The position numbers and the translations under genes are program-made. A stretch of 11,592 nucleotides of DNA from an uncultured Gemmiger sp. (GTDB taxonomy: Bacteria > Bacillota > Clostridia > Oscillospirales > Ruminococcaceae), in the NCBI GenBank assembly GCA_959018215.1, contig CAUEKL010000054.1, positions 1-11,592 on the forward strand. The letters run 5' to 3'. This document shows positions 1-5,673 of this stretch, in pieces. The notes beneath the pieces were generated by a model. The model saw only the letters and a list, made by a program, of their open reading frames with translations. It was not told where the DNA came from and ran no database searches. Each line of letters opens with the position of its first letter. Position 1 is the stretch's first letter.

Positions 1-723
1 GCCCCACTCGTAGGGGATCTCGTTCATCTTACGATACACGTTGGCGCGGGGGTTGTCCCAGGAACGGAAGACGGCCTTGACGGCGCCGATCAGCTGTTCC
101 TTCGGGTCCTGCGGGAATTCGCTGCCCTGCTTTTCCAGGTAGATGGCCTTGAACTCCTTGACCAGTTCCTTCAGGTCGTCGGCGGTCAGGTCCACGTCCT
201 GGGTCACGCCCTTCTTCTCCTTCATGGCGTCGATGCGCTCTTCGAAGAAGCTCTTGCCCAGTTCCATGACGACGTCGGAGTACATCTGGATGAAACGGCG
301 ATAGCAGTCATAGGCAAAACGGGGGTTGTTGGTCTTCTTGGCCAGACCCTCAACAGCCTGATCGTTCAGGCCCAGGTTCAGGATGGTGTCCATCATGCCG
401 GGCATGGACATACGGGCGCCGGAACGGACGGAAACCAGCAGGGGGTTCTCAATGTCGCCGAACTTCTTGCCGGTCTGCTCTTCCAGGATACCCATGTACT
501 TGAAGATGTCGGCGCGGATCTCTTCGTTGATCTCGCGGTGATCGGCATAATACTGGGTGCAGGCTTCGGTGGTGATGGTGAAGCCCTGGGGAACCGGCAT
601 GCCGGCATGGGTCATCTCGGCCAGGCCGGCGCCCTTGCCACCCAGAATGTTCTTCATGGTGGTCTGGTCGCCGCCAAAGGCGTCATGACCTTCTTTGAAC
701 AGGTAAAGGAACTTCTTGCTCAT
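1..723 (-). CDS. ppdK: Pyruvate, phosphate dikinase, N-terminal part (runs off left edge)
   Basis: The enzyme interconverts pyruvate + ATP + Pi and PEP + AMP + PPi in the cytoplasm. In anaerobic Firmicutes it often serves in PPi-linked glycolysis. The 241 visible residues begin MSKKFLYLFKEG and belong to the N-terminal ATP-grasp (PEP/pyruvate-binding) domain. Visible signatures are GGKGAGLAEM (28-37), GMPVPQGFTI (41-50) and SVRSGARMSMPGMMDT (98-113), which are typical of PPDK. The family is about 870-900 residues long, so the central phosphohistidine domain and the C-terminal PEP domain lie outside the window. The start is supported by a good Shine-Dalgarno (GGAGGT, plus-strand 729-734) a few bases upstream. 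The gene is divergent from the glmU-like operon and has its own promoter. Family identity is very secure; whether the gene is intact cannot be judged here. Confidence 0.97.
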   Translation of the reverse strand, partial: MSKKFLYLFKEGHDAFGGDQTTMKNILGGKGAGLAEMTHAGMPVPQGFTITTEACTQYYADHREINEEIRADIFKYMGILEEQTGKKFGDIENPLLVSVRSGARMSMPGMMDTILNLGLNDQAVEGLAKKTNNPRFAYDCYRRFIQMYSDVVMELGKSFFEERIDAMKEKKGVTQDVDLTADDLKELVKEFKAIYLEKQGSEFPQDPKEQLIGAVKAVFRSWDNPRANVYRKMNEIPYEWG

Positions 724-788
724 ATCTTACCTCCATATGTACTACGGTTTCTTCCCGGCGCATACGCATGGCACACGCCTGCAAAGTC

Positions 789-810
789 ATGGACTTATTG
801 CAAAGTCCAT
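789..810. repeat. Perfect 8-bp inverted repeat over the ppdK start point (operator candidate)
   Basis: ATGGACTT (789-796) and AAGTCCAT (803-810) are perfect reverse complements separated by 6 bases. The element touches the last two bases of the -10 box and covers about +1 to +14 of the predicted ppdK transcript, a common place for a repressor operator. GCAAAGTC also occurs as a direct repeat at 781-788 and 800-807. I recognise no known regulator site. It could instead act as a 5'-end mRNA hairpin. Confidence 0.45.
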
Positions 811-837
811 TATAACAGACCTAACTCCGAATTACCA
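809..837 (-). promoter_or_regulatory. Extended -10 promoter of ppdK
   Basis: Read on the minus strand, TGT-TATAAT (817 to 809) is a consensus -10 preceded by the TGn extension. A weak -35 (TGGTAA, 837-832, 3 of 6 matches) lies 17 bp upstream, as expected for an extended -10 promoter. The transcript would start near 802 and give a leader of about 80 nt before the ppdK ATG. A palindrome overlaps the start point. Confidence 0.7.
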
Positions 838-1003
838 GTAGATTGTTAAAAAAATGCTCAATGCTTTGGCTGAAAAAGTGACGAAATTTTTGCGCATTTA
901 TCTTGCAATTTGCCCAAAAATGAGGTAAATTATAATGGGCAGAAAGTTCGAAAAAGTTTCCCGCACGACCGTTTCGGCATCGGAAGCTGCACTGCTGTCT
1001 CAC

Positions 1004-1032
1004 TTTTCATTTTCCGTGGCGTCTGGTATAAT
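1004..1032 (+). promoter_or_regulatory. Sigma-A-type promoter of the glmU-like/pth/mfd operon
   Basis: TTTTCA (1004-1009, 4 of 6 matches to TTGACA), a 17-bp spacer and TATAAT (1027-1032) preceded by TGG (1024-1026) form an extended -10 promoter. Initiation near 1039 gives a leader of about 90 nt before the ATG at 1130. The next five genes follow in the same direction, and I see no comparable promoter before 9175. Confidence 0.75.
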
Positions 1033-1062
1033 GGAAGCCGCGGAGCCTTGTGCTGCCGCCGT

Positions 1063-1104
1063 GCCGCCTGCGGGCGGCCTGGCCTGTATCTGCCTGTATG
1101 GCCG
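1063..1104 (+). other. Leader RNA with mutually exclusive hairpins and a 10-bp-spaced direct repeat
   Basis: GCCGCC (1063-1068) can pair with GGCGGC (1073-1078) across a 4-nt loop. The overlapping CGGCC (1075-1079) can instead pair with GGCCG (1100-1104), so both stems cannot form at once. The loop of the second stem carries CCTGTAT twice (1083-1089 and 1093-1099), exactly 10 bp apart. The segment ends just before the AAGGAGG ribosome binding site (1114-1120). A regulatory role is inference only. Confidence 0.3.
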
Positions 1105-1129
1105 ACATATAATAAGGAGGGCCTTTACC

Positions 1130-1861
1130 ATGGCTACTGCAAGAGAAAACTACCTGGCCGCCAAGCAGCGGTTTGCCGAAACCTTCCAGAAACACCTGGA
1201 AAACGGCGTTGAGTTCATCAGCGACGACGTATATATCGACCCGGAGGTCATCATCGCCCCGGGTACCACCATCCTGCCCGGCTGTATCCTGCGGGGCAAC
1301 ACGGTCATTGAGGCGGGCTGTGTCATCGGCCCCAACACCCTGCTGGAAAACACCACGGTGGGGGAAAACTCCACCGTCAATGCCAGCCAGTGCTATGACA
1401 GCGCCCTGGGCCCCAACAACAAAATCGGGCCCTTCACCCATGTGCGCACCGGCACCAAGACCGGGGAGGGCGTGCATCTGGGCGCCTATGTGGAAACCAA
1501 GAACGCTGATTTTGCCGAGGGCAACACCGTCAGCCATCTGACCTACATCGGTGACGCCACCGTGGGCAAATACTGCAACTTCGGCTGCGGCACCGTCACC
1601 TGCAACTATGACGGCGAGGGCAAGTTCCATACCACCATCGGGGATTACTGCTTCATCGGCTGCAACACCAACCTGGTGGCGCCGGTGACGGTGGGGGACC
1701 ACGCCTTTACGGCGGCCGGGTCCACCATCGGCAAGGATGTGCCGGAAGGCGCCCTGGGCATTGAGCGTGCCAAGCAGATGAACGTGCCTTCCTGGGGCGA
1801 GCGAAAGCTGCAGAAGTACATTGCCAAAAAGCAGAAGCTGGAAGCCGAAAAGAAAGGTTGA
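1130..1861 (+). CDS. Stand-alone GlmU-type glucosamine-1-phosphate N-acetyltransferase (left-handed beta-helix)
   Basis: The product (243 aa) matches only the C-terminal half of GlmU, which acetylates GlcN-1-P with acetyl-CoA on the route to UDP-GlcNAc for peptidoglycan. Residues 1-25 resemble the helix that links the two GlmU domains; hexapeptide-repeat coils follow, then a Lys-rich tail (about 215-243). With a constant offset of 227 from E. coli GlmU, known substrate and catalytic residues are kept: R106 (R333), K124 (K351), H136 (H363, catalytic base), Y139 (Y366), N150 (N377), N159 (N386), K165 (K392), A196 (A423) and R213 (R440). S405 is replaced by C178. The N-terminal uridyltransferase domain is absent. 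A promoter, leader and AAGGAGG ribosome binding site directly precede the ATG, so the shortness is not an obvious frameshift. An in-frame ATG at 935 lies upstream of the predicted promoter. UTP-dependent activation must come from another protein. Eight cysteines are notable. Confidence 0.9.
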   Translation: MATARENYLAAKQRFAETFQKHLENGVEFISDDVYIDPEVIIAPGTTILPGCILRGNTVIEAGCVIGPNTLLENTTVGENSTVNASQCYDSALGPNNKIGPFTHVRTGTKTGEGVHLGAYVETKNADFAEGNTVSHLTYIGDATVGKYCNFGCGTVTCNYDGEGKFHTTIGDYCFIGCNTNLVAPVTVGDHAFTAAGSTIGKDVPEGALGIERAKQMNVPSWGERKLQKYIAKKQKLEAEKKG

Positions 1862-1867
1862 TCTGCC

Positions 1868-2140
1868 ATGAAATCCTTCCTGTCGGACCTGCTGGCGTGG
1901 ACGGAATTGCTGGCCACCTTTGATGTTGCCCGCTTTGCTGCCGTGTCGGAAGCCTTGCGGCACGCCGGTATTCCGTTCCGGACCCGGACAGCGTCCTTCG
2001 GTCACGGTACCCGCCGTGGCGGGACACTGTCGGCGCTGGGAGAAAAGCCGGAGTACGGTACCCAGTACCGTATTCTGGTGAAAAAAGCGGATTTGCCCGC
2101 CGCACAGAATGTGCAGCGGAACAGCCGTGCGGGCGACTGA
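1868..2140 (+). CDS. Small protein of unknown function (possibly DUF2007-like)
   Basis: The 90-aa product begins six bases after the glmU-like stop, with a purine-rich Shine-Dalgarno (AAAGG) in the end of that gene, so the two are probably cotranscribed and translated together. It has no signal peptide, membrane segment or cysteine. The layout is a helix with a WTELL start, an ALRHAGIPFRTR segment, a Gly/Arg-rich middle (about 42-55) and a YGTQYRILVKKADLPAA strand-helix end. This 'sequence varies, then alpha-beta with VKKxD' pattern resembles small DUF2007 'putative signal transducing' proteins of Firmicutes. That is a weak resemblance and no function is assigned. The gene contains a strong inverted repeat (2051-2075). 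Confidence 0.7.
   Translation: MKSFLSDLLAWTELLATFDVARFAAVSEALRHAGIPFRTRTASFGHGTRRGGTLSALGEKPEYGTQYRILVKKADLPAAQNVQRNSRAGD
2051..2075. repeat. Near-perfect 11-bp inverted repeat inside the small gene
   Basis: TACGGTAC (2054-2061) and GTACCGTA (2065-2072) are perfect reverse complements around CCA. The stem extends outward by G-T, A-T and G-C pairs to 2051 and 2075. In RNA this is an 11-bp stem with a 3-nt loop. ACGGTACCC also occurs at 2004-2012, inside a smaller hairpin (CACGG 2003-2007 / CCGTG 2014-2018). There is no U-tract, so it is not an intrinsic terminator. Confidence 0.5.
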
Positions 2141-2197
2141 GCAGGGGACGGGGAAGGCTGTTTCCCGCTTTCATAAAAGAGGAGAATACCATACTTT

Positions 2198-2791
2198 ATG
2201 TCATTTTTCAGCAACACCTCCGGGGCGGACTGGCTCATCGCCGGTCTGGGCAACCCGGAGTCCAAATATGAAGGTACCCGCCACAATGCCGGCTTTGCCG
2301 CCCTGGACTACCTGGCCGCACAGTGGAAGTGTGAGATTGCCAAATCCAAGTGGCAGGGACTGTACGGCGTGACTACGGTGGGCGACCACAAGGTCATGCT
2401 GCTCAAACCTTTGACCTATATGAACCTGAGCGGCCAGAGCATTGCCCCGGCGGCCCAGTTCTACAAGATTCCCCATGACCATGTCATCGTCCTGTGCGAT
2501 GATATTACCCAGGAACCCGGCCACCTGCGCATCCGCGCCAGCGGCTCGGCCGGCGGGCACAACGGCCTCAAGAGCATTATCCAGAGCCTGGGCGGGGAGG
2601 ATTTTCCCCGTGTCCGCATCGGCGTAGGGGCCAAGCCCCACCCCGATTACGATCTGGCCGCCTGGGTGCTGGGCAAGTTCCCGCCGGATGCCGCCAAGGC
2701 CATGACCGACCGTTACCCTGATATTGAAACTGCTTGCCGCCTGATCATGGACGGCAAGTTGGGCGAAGCCCAGAACCGCTGCAACCGCTGA
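2198..2791 (+). CDS. pth: Peptidyl-tRNA hydrolase
   Basis: Pth cleaves the ester bond of peptidyl-tRNAs released from stalled ribosomes and so recycles tRNA in the cytoplasm. The 197-aa product has the usual Pth length and all active-site motifs: GLGNP (16-20, N19) then TRHNAGF (27-33, catalytic H29), PLTYMNLSG (71-79, N76), CDD (100-102, D101) and GSAGGHNGL (116-124, N122). These correspond to N10, H20, N68, D93 and N114 of the E. coli enzyme. The ribosome binding site AGAGGAG (2178-2184) is 13 bases from the ATG, a rather long gap. The 57-bp gap from the preceding gene has no convincing promoter. Neighbouring glmU and mfd homologues match the usual Firmicutes order. Confidence 0.97.
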   Translation: MSFFSNTSGADWLIAGLGNPESKYEGTRHNAGFAALDYLAAQWKCEIAKSKWQGLYGVTTVGDHKVMLLKPLTYMNLSGQSIAPAAQFYKIPHDHVIVLCDDITQEPGHLRIRASGSAGGHNGLKSIIQSLGGEDFPRVRIGVGAKPHPDYDLAAWVLGKFPPDAAKAMTDRYPDIETACRLIMDGKLGEAQNRCNR

Positions 2792-2797
2792 CCGGCG

Positions 2798-2835
2798 GAC
2801 AGTGGCGCTCCTTCCCTGACTATGGCACCGCTGTC
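2798..2835 (+). other. Intercistronic hairpin between pth and the lipoprotein gene
   Basis: GACAGTGG (2798-2805) can pair with CCGCTGTC (2828-2835), eight pairs including one G-U, around a 22-nt loop. It begins seven bases after the pth stop and has no U-tract, so it is not a classical terminator. It may set mRNA stability or the expression ratio of the flanking genes, or it may be chance. Confidence 0.25.
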
Positions 2836-2872
2836 AGCCGACAATCTGCCGAACCGAAAAGGAGGAGCCCTG

Positions 2873-5071
2873 ATGAAACGAAAGATTCTGTCCCTGATCC
2901 TGGCTGGCACCATGCTGGCCGGGCTGTTTGCGTGTGCCCCGGTACAGAACCAACCTGCCGATGGTGCCGACGGTACGGACCCCGGCAGCACCCAGACCGG
3001 GGAACCCGCCCCGGCGGCAACGGTTGATTCTCTGCTGGGGGATCTGCCGGTCCTGTACGACACCAGCCTGACGCCGGCTGTGCCGACCTTTACGGTGAAT
3101 CCGGATTTTTCCAATGTAATCAATGCGGACACCACCGACTACTGGAGCGAGGAAGCCCGCCGGAAACTGGCGGAAGACGGTTTTCTGGTCTCTTCCGGCG
3201 GCGGGGAATTCTATGAGCAGTATGAAAGAAACCGGTATGCTTACATCCCCAATTTTGTCACAACAGACGCGCTTCTGCATACCTATCATCTGTATTTTGT
3301 GTATCTGCAGAGCAAGGTGGAAAAAAACCAACTCAGCCCGGCGCTGCTCCCCCTGAGCACGACCATGCAGCAGCAGAGCCAGGCCCAGTATGAAGCTTTG
3401 CAGGGCACAGCCTGGGAGCAGGCTGCTCTGCGCAACCTGGCGTTTTTCAGCGTGGGGGTCTCGCTGCTGCAGCCGGAGGCCACAGTGCCGGAAGCGGTTG
3501 CCGGTCTGGTAGGGCAGGAACTGGCTCTCATTCAGGCAGGGGAGGGGATTGCACCTTCTCCGGTGATGAACCTGGACGCGGTGAACTCCCCCGATGCTCT
3601 TATGGAGGACTATACCCAATATATTCCCCGCAGCTACTACGCCGGGGATGCGGTTCTTGAACCTTATTTCCGTGCCATGATGTGGTATGGGCGGATGACC
3701 TTCCGGGCTTCGGACGAGGACCAGACCCGCAGCGCCGTTCTGATGACCATGGCCCTGCGGGATGACGCGGCCCGGGAAGCCTGGCAGCGCATCTACGCGG
3801 TGACCTCCTTCTTCACGGGAACCAGCGACGACGCTACCTGCCTGGATTATGACCCGCTGCTGACCGCAGCCTACGGGGAGAGTGCGGCGGTGACCGATCT
3901 GCCAAACAAGGACAAGGCGTTTGAAACCTTTGCCGCCTCCCTGCAGACCCTGACTCCGGCAGCCGTCAACTCCATGCCCATTTATGATGACCAGGAAAAG
4001 GATACTGCCACCACCGGGCTGCGGTTTATGGGGCAGCGGTTTACGCTGGACGCTGCGGTGTTCCAGCAGCTGGTCTATGACAGCGTTTCCCCCAAGACGG
4101 ACGGCACCCAGCGGATGCTGCCCGATGCTCTGGATCTGCCGGCGGCGCTCGGTTCGGACACGGCGCTGAACATTCTGACCGAACAGGGAGAAACCGAGTA
4201 TCCCGAGTATTCCGAAAACATGCAGACCGTGCGCACTGTGCTGGCACAGGCCCCCGCCCAGGTGTGGTCCGCCAGCCTGTATGCGGCCTGGCTGGATGCC
4301 CTGCGGCCTCTGACGGAAACCAAGGGAGAGGGCTGGCCCCAGTACATGCAATCCGACGCATGGGCCCGCAAGGACCTGTCCACCATGCTGGGCAGCTGGA
4401 CCGAACTCAAACATGACTCCGCCCTGTACGCCAAGCAGGTCTATGGCGAGATGGGCGGCGGAGGCATTGAGGAGAAGGATGACCGCGGATGGGTGGAAAC
4501 GGAGCCGGTGGTGTTCGGCAAACTGTCCGCCCTGTCCCAGGCCACCGCCAACGGCCTGAACCGGCTGGGCCTGCTGGAGGAAGGCGACGGGGAAAATCTG
4601 GAAATCCTGGCAGACCTTTGCCGCCAGCTCATGGTCATTGCGGAAAAAGAACTGAAAAATGAACTGCCCACCGAGGAAGAGTTTGAACTCATCCGGAGTA
4701 TCGGCGGTCAGCTGGAGCATTTCTGGACCGAGACGGTCTATGATGAGGAAGCCGGTCTGTATACGCCCCAGCAGGCGCCCGCCGCTTTGGTGGCAGATGT
4801 GGCCACCGACCCCAACGGCACAGTGCGGCAGGTGGGGACTGATGTGAACACCATTTACGTGATCGTGAACGTGGACGGCTCGCTGCGGATCGCCAGCGGC
4901 AGCGTGTTCGGCTTCTATCAGTTCGACAAGCCCATCAGCGAACGAATGATCGACCAGCAGTGGTGGGCCGAGCTGGGCCTTGGCCCGGACGAAAGCGGAA
5001 ACTGGAACTGGGATGACCTTCCTCAGCATCCGTCCTGGATCAACTATACCCTGGACAACATGTACCAGTGA
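2873..5071 (+). CDS. DUF3160-family lipoprotein
   Basis: The 732-aa product is probably anchored to the outer face of the membrane. Residues 1-20 are a lipoprotein signal peptide (MKRK, hydrophobic core, LFAC lipobox with Cys21). A Gly/Asp/Pro-rich linker follows to about 52, then one long globular region. Blocks I associate with DUF3160 are TTDALLHTYHLYF (130-142), RFMGQRFTLDAAVFQQLVYD in the middle, WTELKHDSALYAKQ (509-522) and, soon after, GWVETEPVVFGKL. The family's biochemical function is unknown to me. I chose ATG 2873, not the in-frame ATG 2822, because AAGGAGGAG lies just upstream and the signal peptide then starts correctly. The stop overlaps the next start (TGATG), so the two proteins are probably made together. 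These genes sit between pth and mfd, where Bacillus carries the small gene fin (yabK). Confidence 0.88.
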   Translation: MKRKILSLILAGTMLAGLFACAPVQNQPADGADGTDPGSTQTGEPAPAATVDSLLGDLPVLYDTSLTPAVPTFTVNPDFSNVINADTTDYWSEEARRKLAEDGFLVSSGGGEFYEQYERNRYAYIPNFVTTDALLHTYHLYFVYLQSKVEKNQLSPALLPLSTTMQQQSQAQYEALQGTAWEQAALRNLAFFSVGVSLLQPEATVPEAVAGLVGQELALIQAGEGIAPSPVMNLDAVNSPDALMEDYTQYIPRSYYAGDAVLEPYFRAMMWYGRMTFRASDEDQTRSAVLMTMALRDDAAREAWQRIYAVTSFFTGTSDDATCLDYDPLLTAAYGESAAVTDLPNKDKAFETFAASLQTLTPAAVNSMPIYDDQEKDTATTGLRFMGQRFTLDAAVFQQLVYDSVSPKTDGTQRMLPDALDLPAALGSDTALNILTEQGETEYPEYSENMQTVRTVLAQAPAQVWSASLYAAWLDALRPLTETKGEGWPQYMQSDAWARKDLSTMLGSWTELKHDSALYAKQVYGEMGGGGIEEKDDRGWVETEPVVFGKLSALSQATANGLNRLGLLEEGDGENLEILADLCRQLMVIAEKELKNELPTEEEFELIRSIGGQLEHFWTETVYDEEAGLYTPQQAPAALVADVATDPNGTVRQVGTDVNTIYVIVNVDGSLRIASGSVFGFYQFDKPISERMIDQQWWAELGLGPDESGNWNWDDLPQHPSWINYTLDNMYQ

Positions 5072-5628
5072 TGGGGGCCGGTATCATCCGCCGCTTTCTT
5101 TCGGCGCTGTATCTTCTGGCAATCTGTGCCCTGGGTCTGGTGCTGCTGTGGTACCGGGGCACCTTTCTGGCACCCGGACAAGGGAAAGACGGCCAATGGG
5201 GTACGCTGGAACTGTCTCTGTCCCCGGCCGGCCAGGTAACTGTTGCCGACCCGGGACAGAAAGAACCGTTGTTTGCCTCTGACCCGGGCTGGCGGGTGCA
5301 GGACTTCCTGGTGGGAGACCTGGACCGGGACGGCGAGGCCGAGCTGGTTCTGCTGGTCTGGCGCCGGGGACATTACGGGCCCAGTCACCCTTTCTGGGTC
5401 AGCCGGAACGATTATGCCTATTCCCAGCATCTATTTATCTACAAGCAGGTGCACGGCACCGTGCAGCCGGTGTGGATGTCCAGTACCCTGAATCCCCGCA
5501 TCCGGTCCTGGTCCATAACCGGGGATGGCAATCTGCGCATCCTCACCTCCTCCGGGGAAGATACCCTCTGGGCATGGGGTTCCTGGGGAATCGAACGCCT
5601 GGACGCACCCCTGCGGCCTTTGGTGTAG
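5071..5628 (+). CDS. Membrane-anchored protein with a DxDxDG (FG-GAP/calcium-loop-like) motif
   Basis: The 185-aa product starts with two arginines and one hydrophobic helix (about 9-27), which suggests an uncleaved signal anchor with the rest outside the cell. Residues 83-91 read DLDRDGEAE, a D-x-D-x-D-G-x-x-E loop like those in integrin-alpha/FG-GAP blades and EF-hand-like calcium sites. It is followed by ELVLLVWRRGHYGPSHPFW. Only one such repeat is visible, so a full propeller is not supported. The ATG overlaps the stop of the DUF3160 gene by one base; the preceding GTG (5068) is an alternative start. No strong ribosome binding site is seen, consistent with translational coupling. A shared role with the lipoprotein is likely but unknown. 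Confidence 0.8.
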   Translation: MGAGIIRRFLSALYLLAICALGLVLLWYRGTFLAPGQGKDGQWGTLELSLSPAGQVTVADPGQKEPLFASDPGWRVQDFLVGDLDRDGEAELVLLVWRRGHYGPSHPFWVSRNDYAYSQHLFIYKQVHGTVQPVWMSSTLNPRIRSWSITGDGNLRILTSSGEDTLWAWGSWGIERLDAPLRPLV

Positions 5629-5673
5629 TGCCCTGCCGCTACGGTTTCTGACAATACGATTGGAACACACCCT

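Larger units (their letters stand above)
735..1003. other. AT-rich divergent intergenic control region
   Basis: This stretch between ppdK and the rightward promoter is clearly AT-richer than the flanking genes, most of all from about 840 to 960, and I see no credible gene in it. It holds the ppdK promoter and palindrome. It also holds ATTATAAT at 929-936, which reads as a -10 box on both strands, but no well-spaced -35 accompanies it on either strand. Short open frames here lack ribosome binding sites. Confidence 0.6.

Noticed and set aside
724..803. Upstream open reading frame in the ppdK leader (minus strand)
   Set aside because: It overlaps the ppdK start in another frame, has no ribosome binding site and gives no recognisable peptide.
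1108..1113. Third TATAAT, just before the glmU-like ribosome binding site
   Set aside because: A start there would fall inside or after the ribosome binding site, and no -35 box is suitably placed.
935..1129. Upstream in-frame start for the glmU-like gene
   Set aside because: The extra 65 residues would be encoded across the predicted promoter and leader and match nothing, while ATG 1130 has an excellent ribosome binding site.
1007..2005. Open frame of 332 codons on the minus strand opposite the glmU-like gene
   Set aside because: The opposite frame encodes a residue-by-residue GlmU match; the antisense translation is low complexity.
2822..2872. Earlier ATG for the DUF3160 gene
   Set aside because: It would put 17 polar residues before the lipoprotein signal peptide and lacks a ribosome binding site; ATG 2873 has AAGGAGGAG upstream.
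2834..5029. Open frame of 731 codons on the minus strand opposite the DUF3160 gene
   Set aside because: Same cause: codon bias of the real gene keeps the antisense frame open. The plus-strand frame has a lipobox, ribosome binding site and family motifs.
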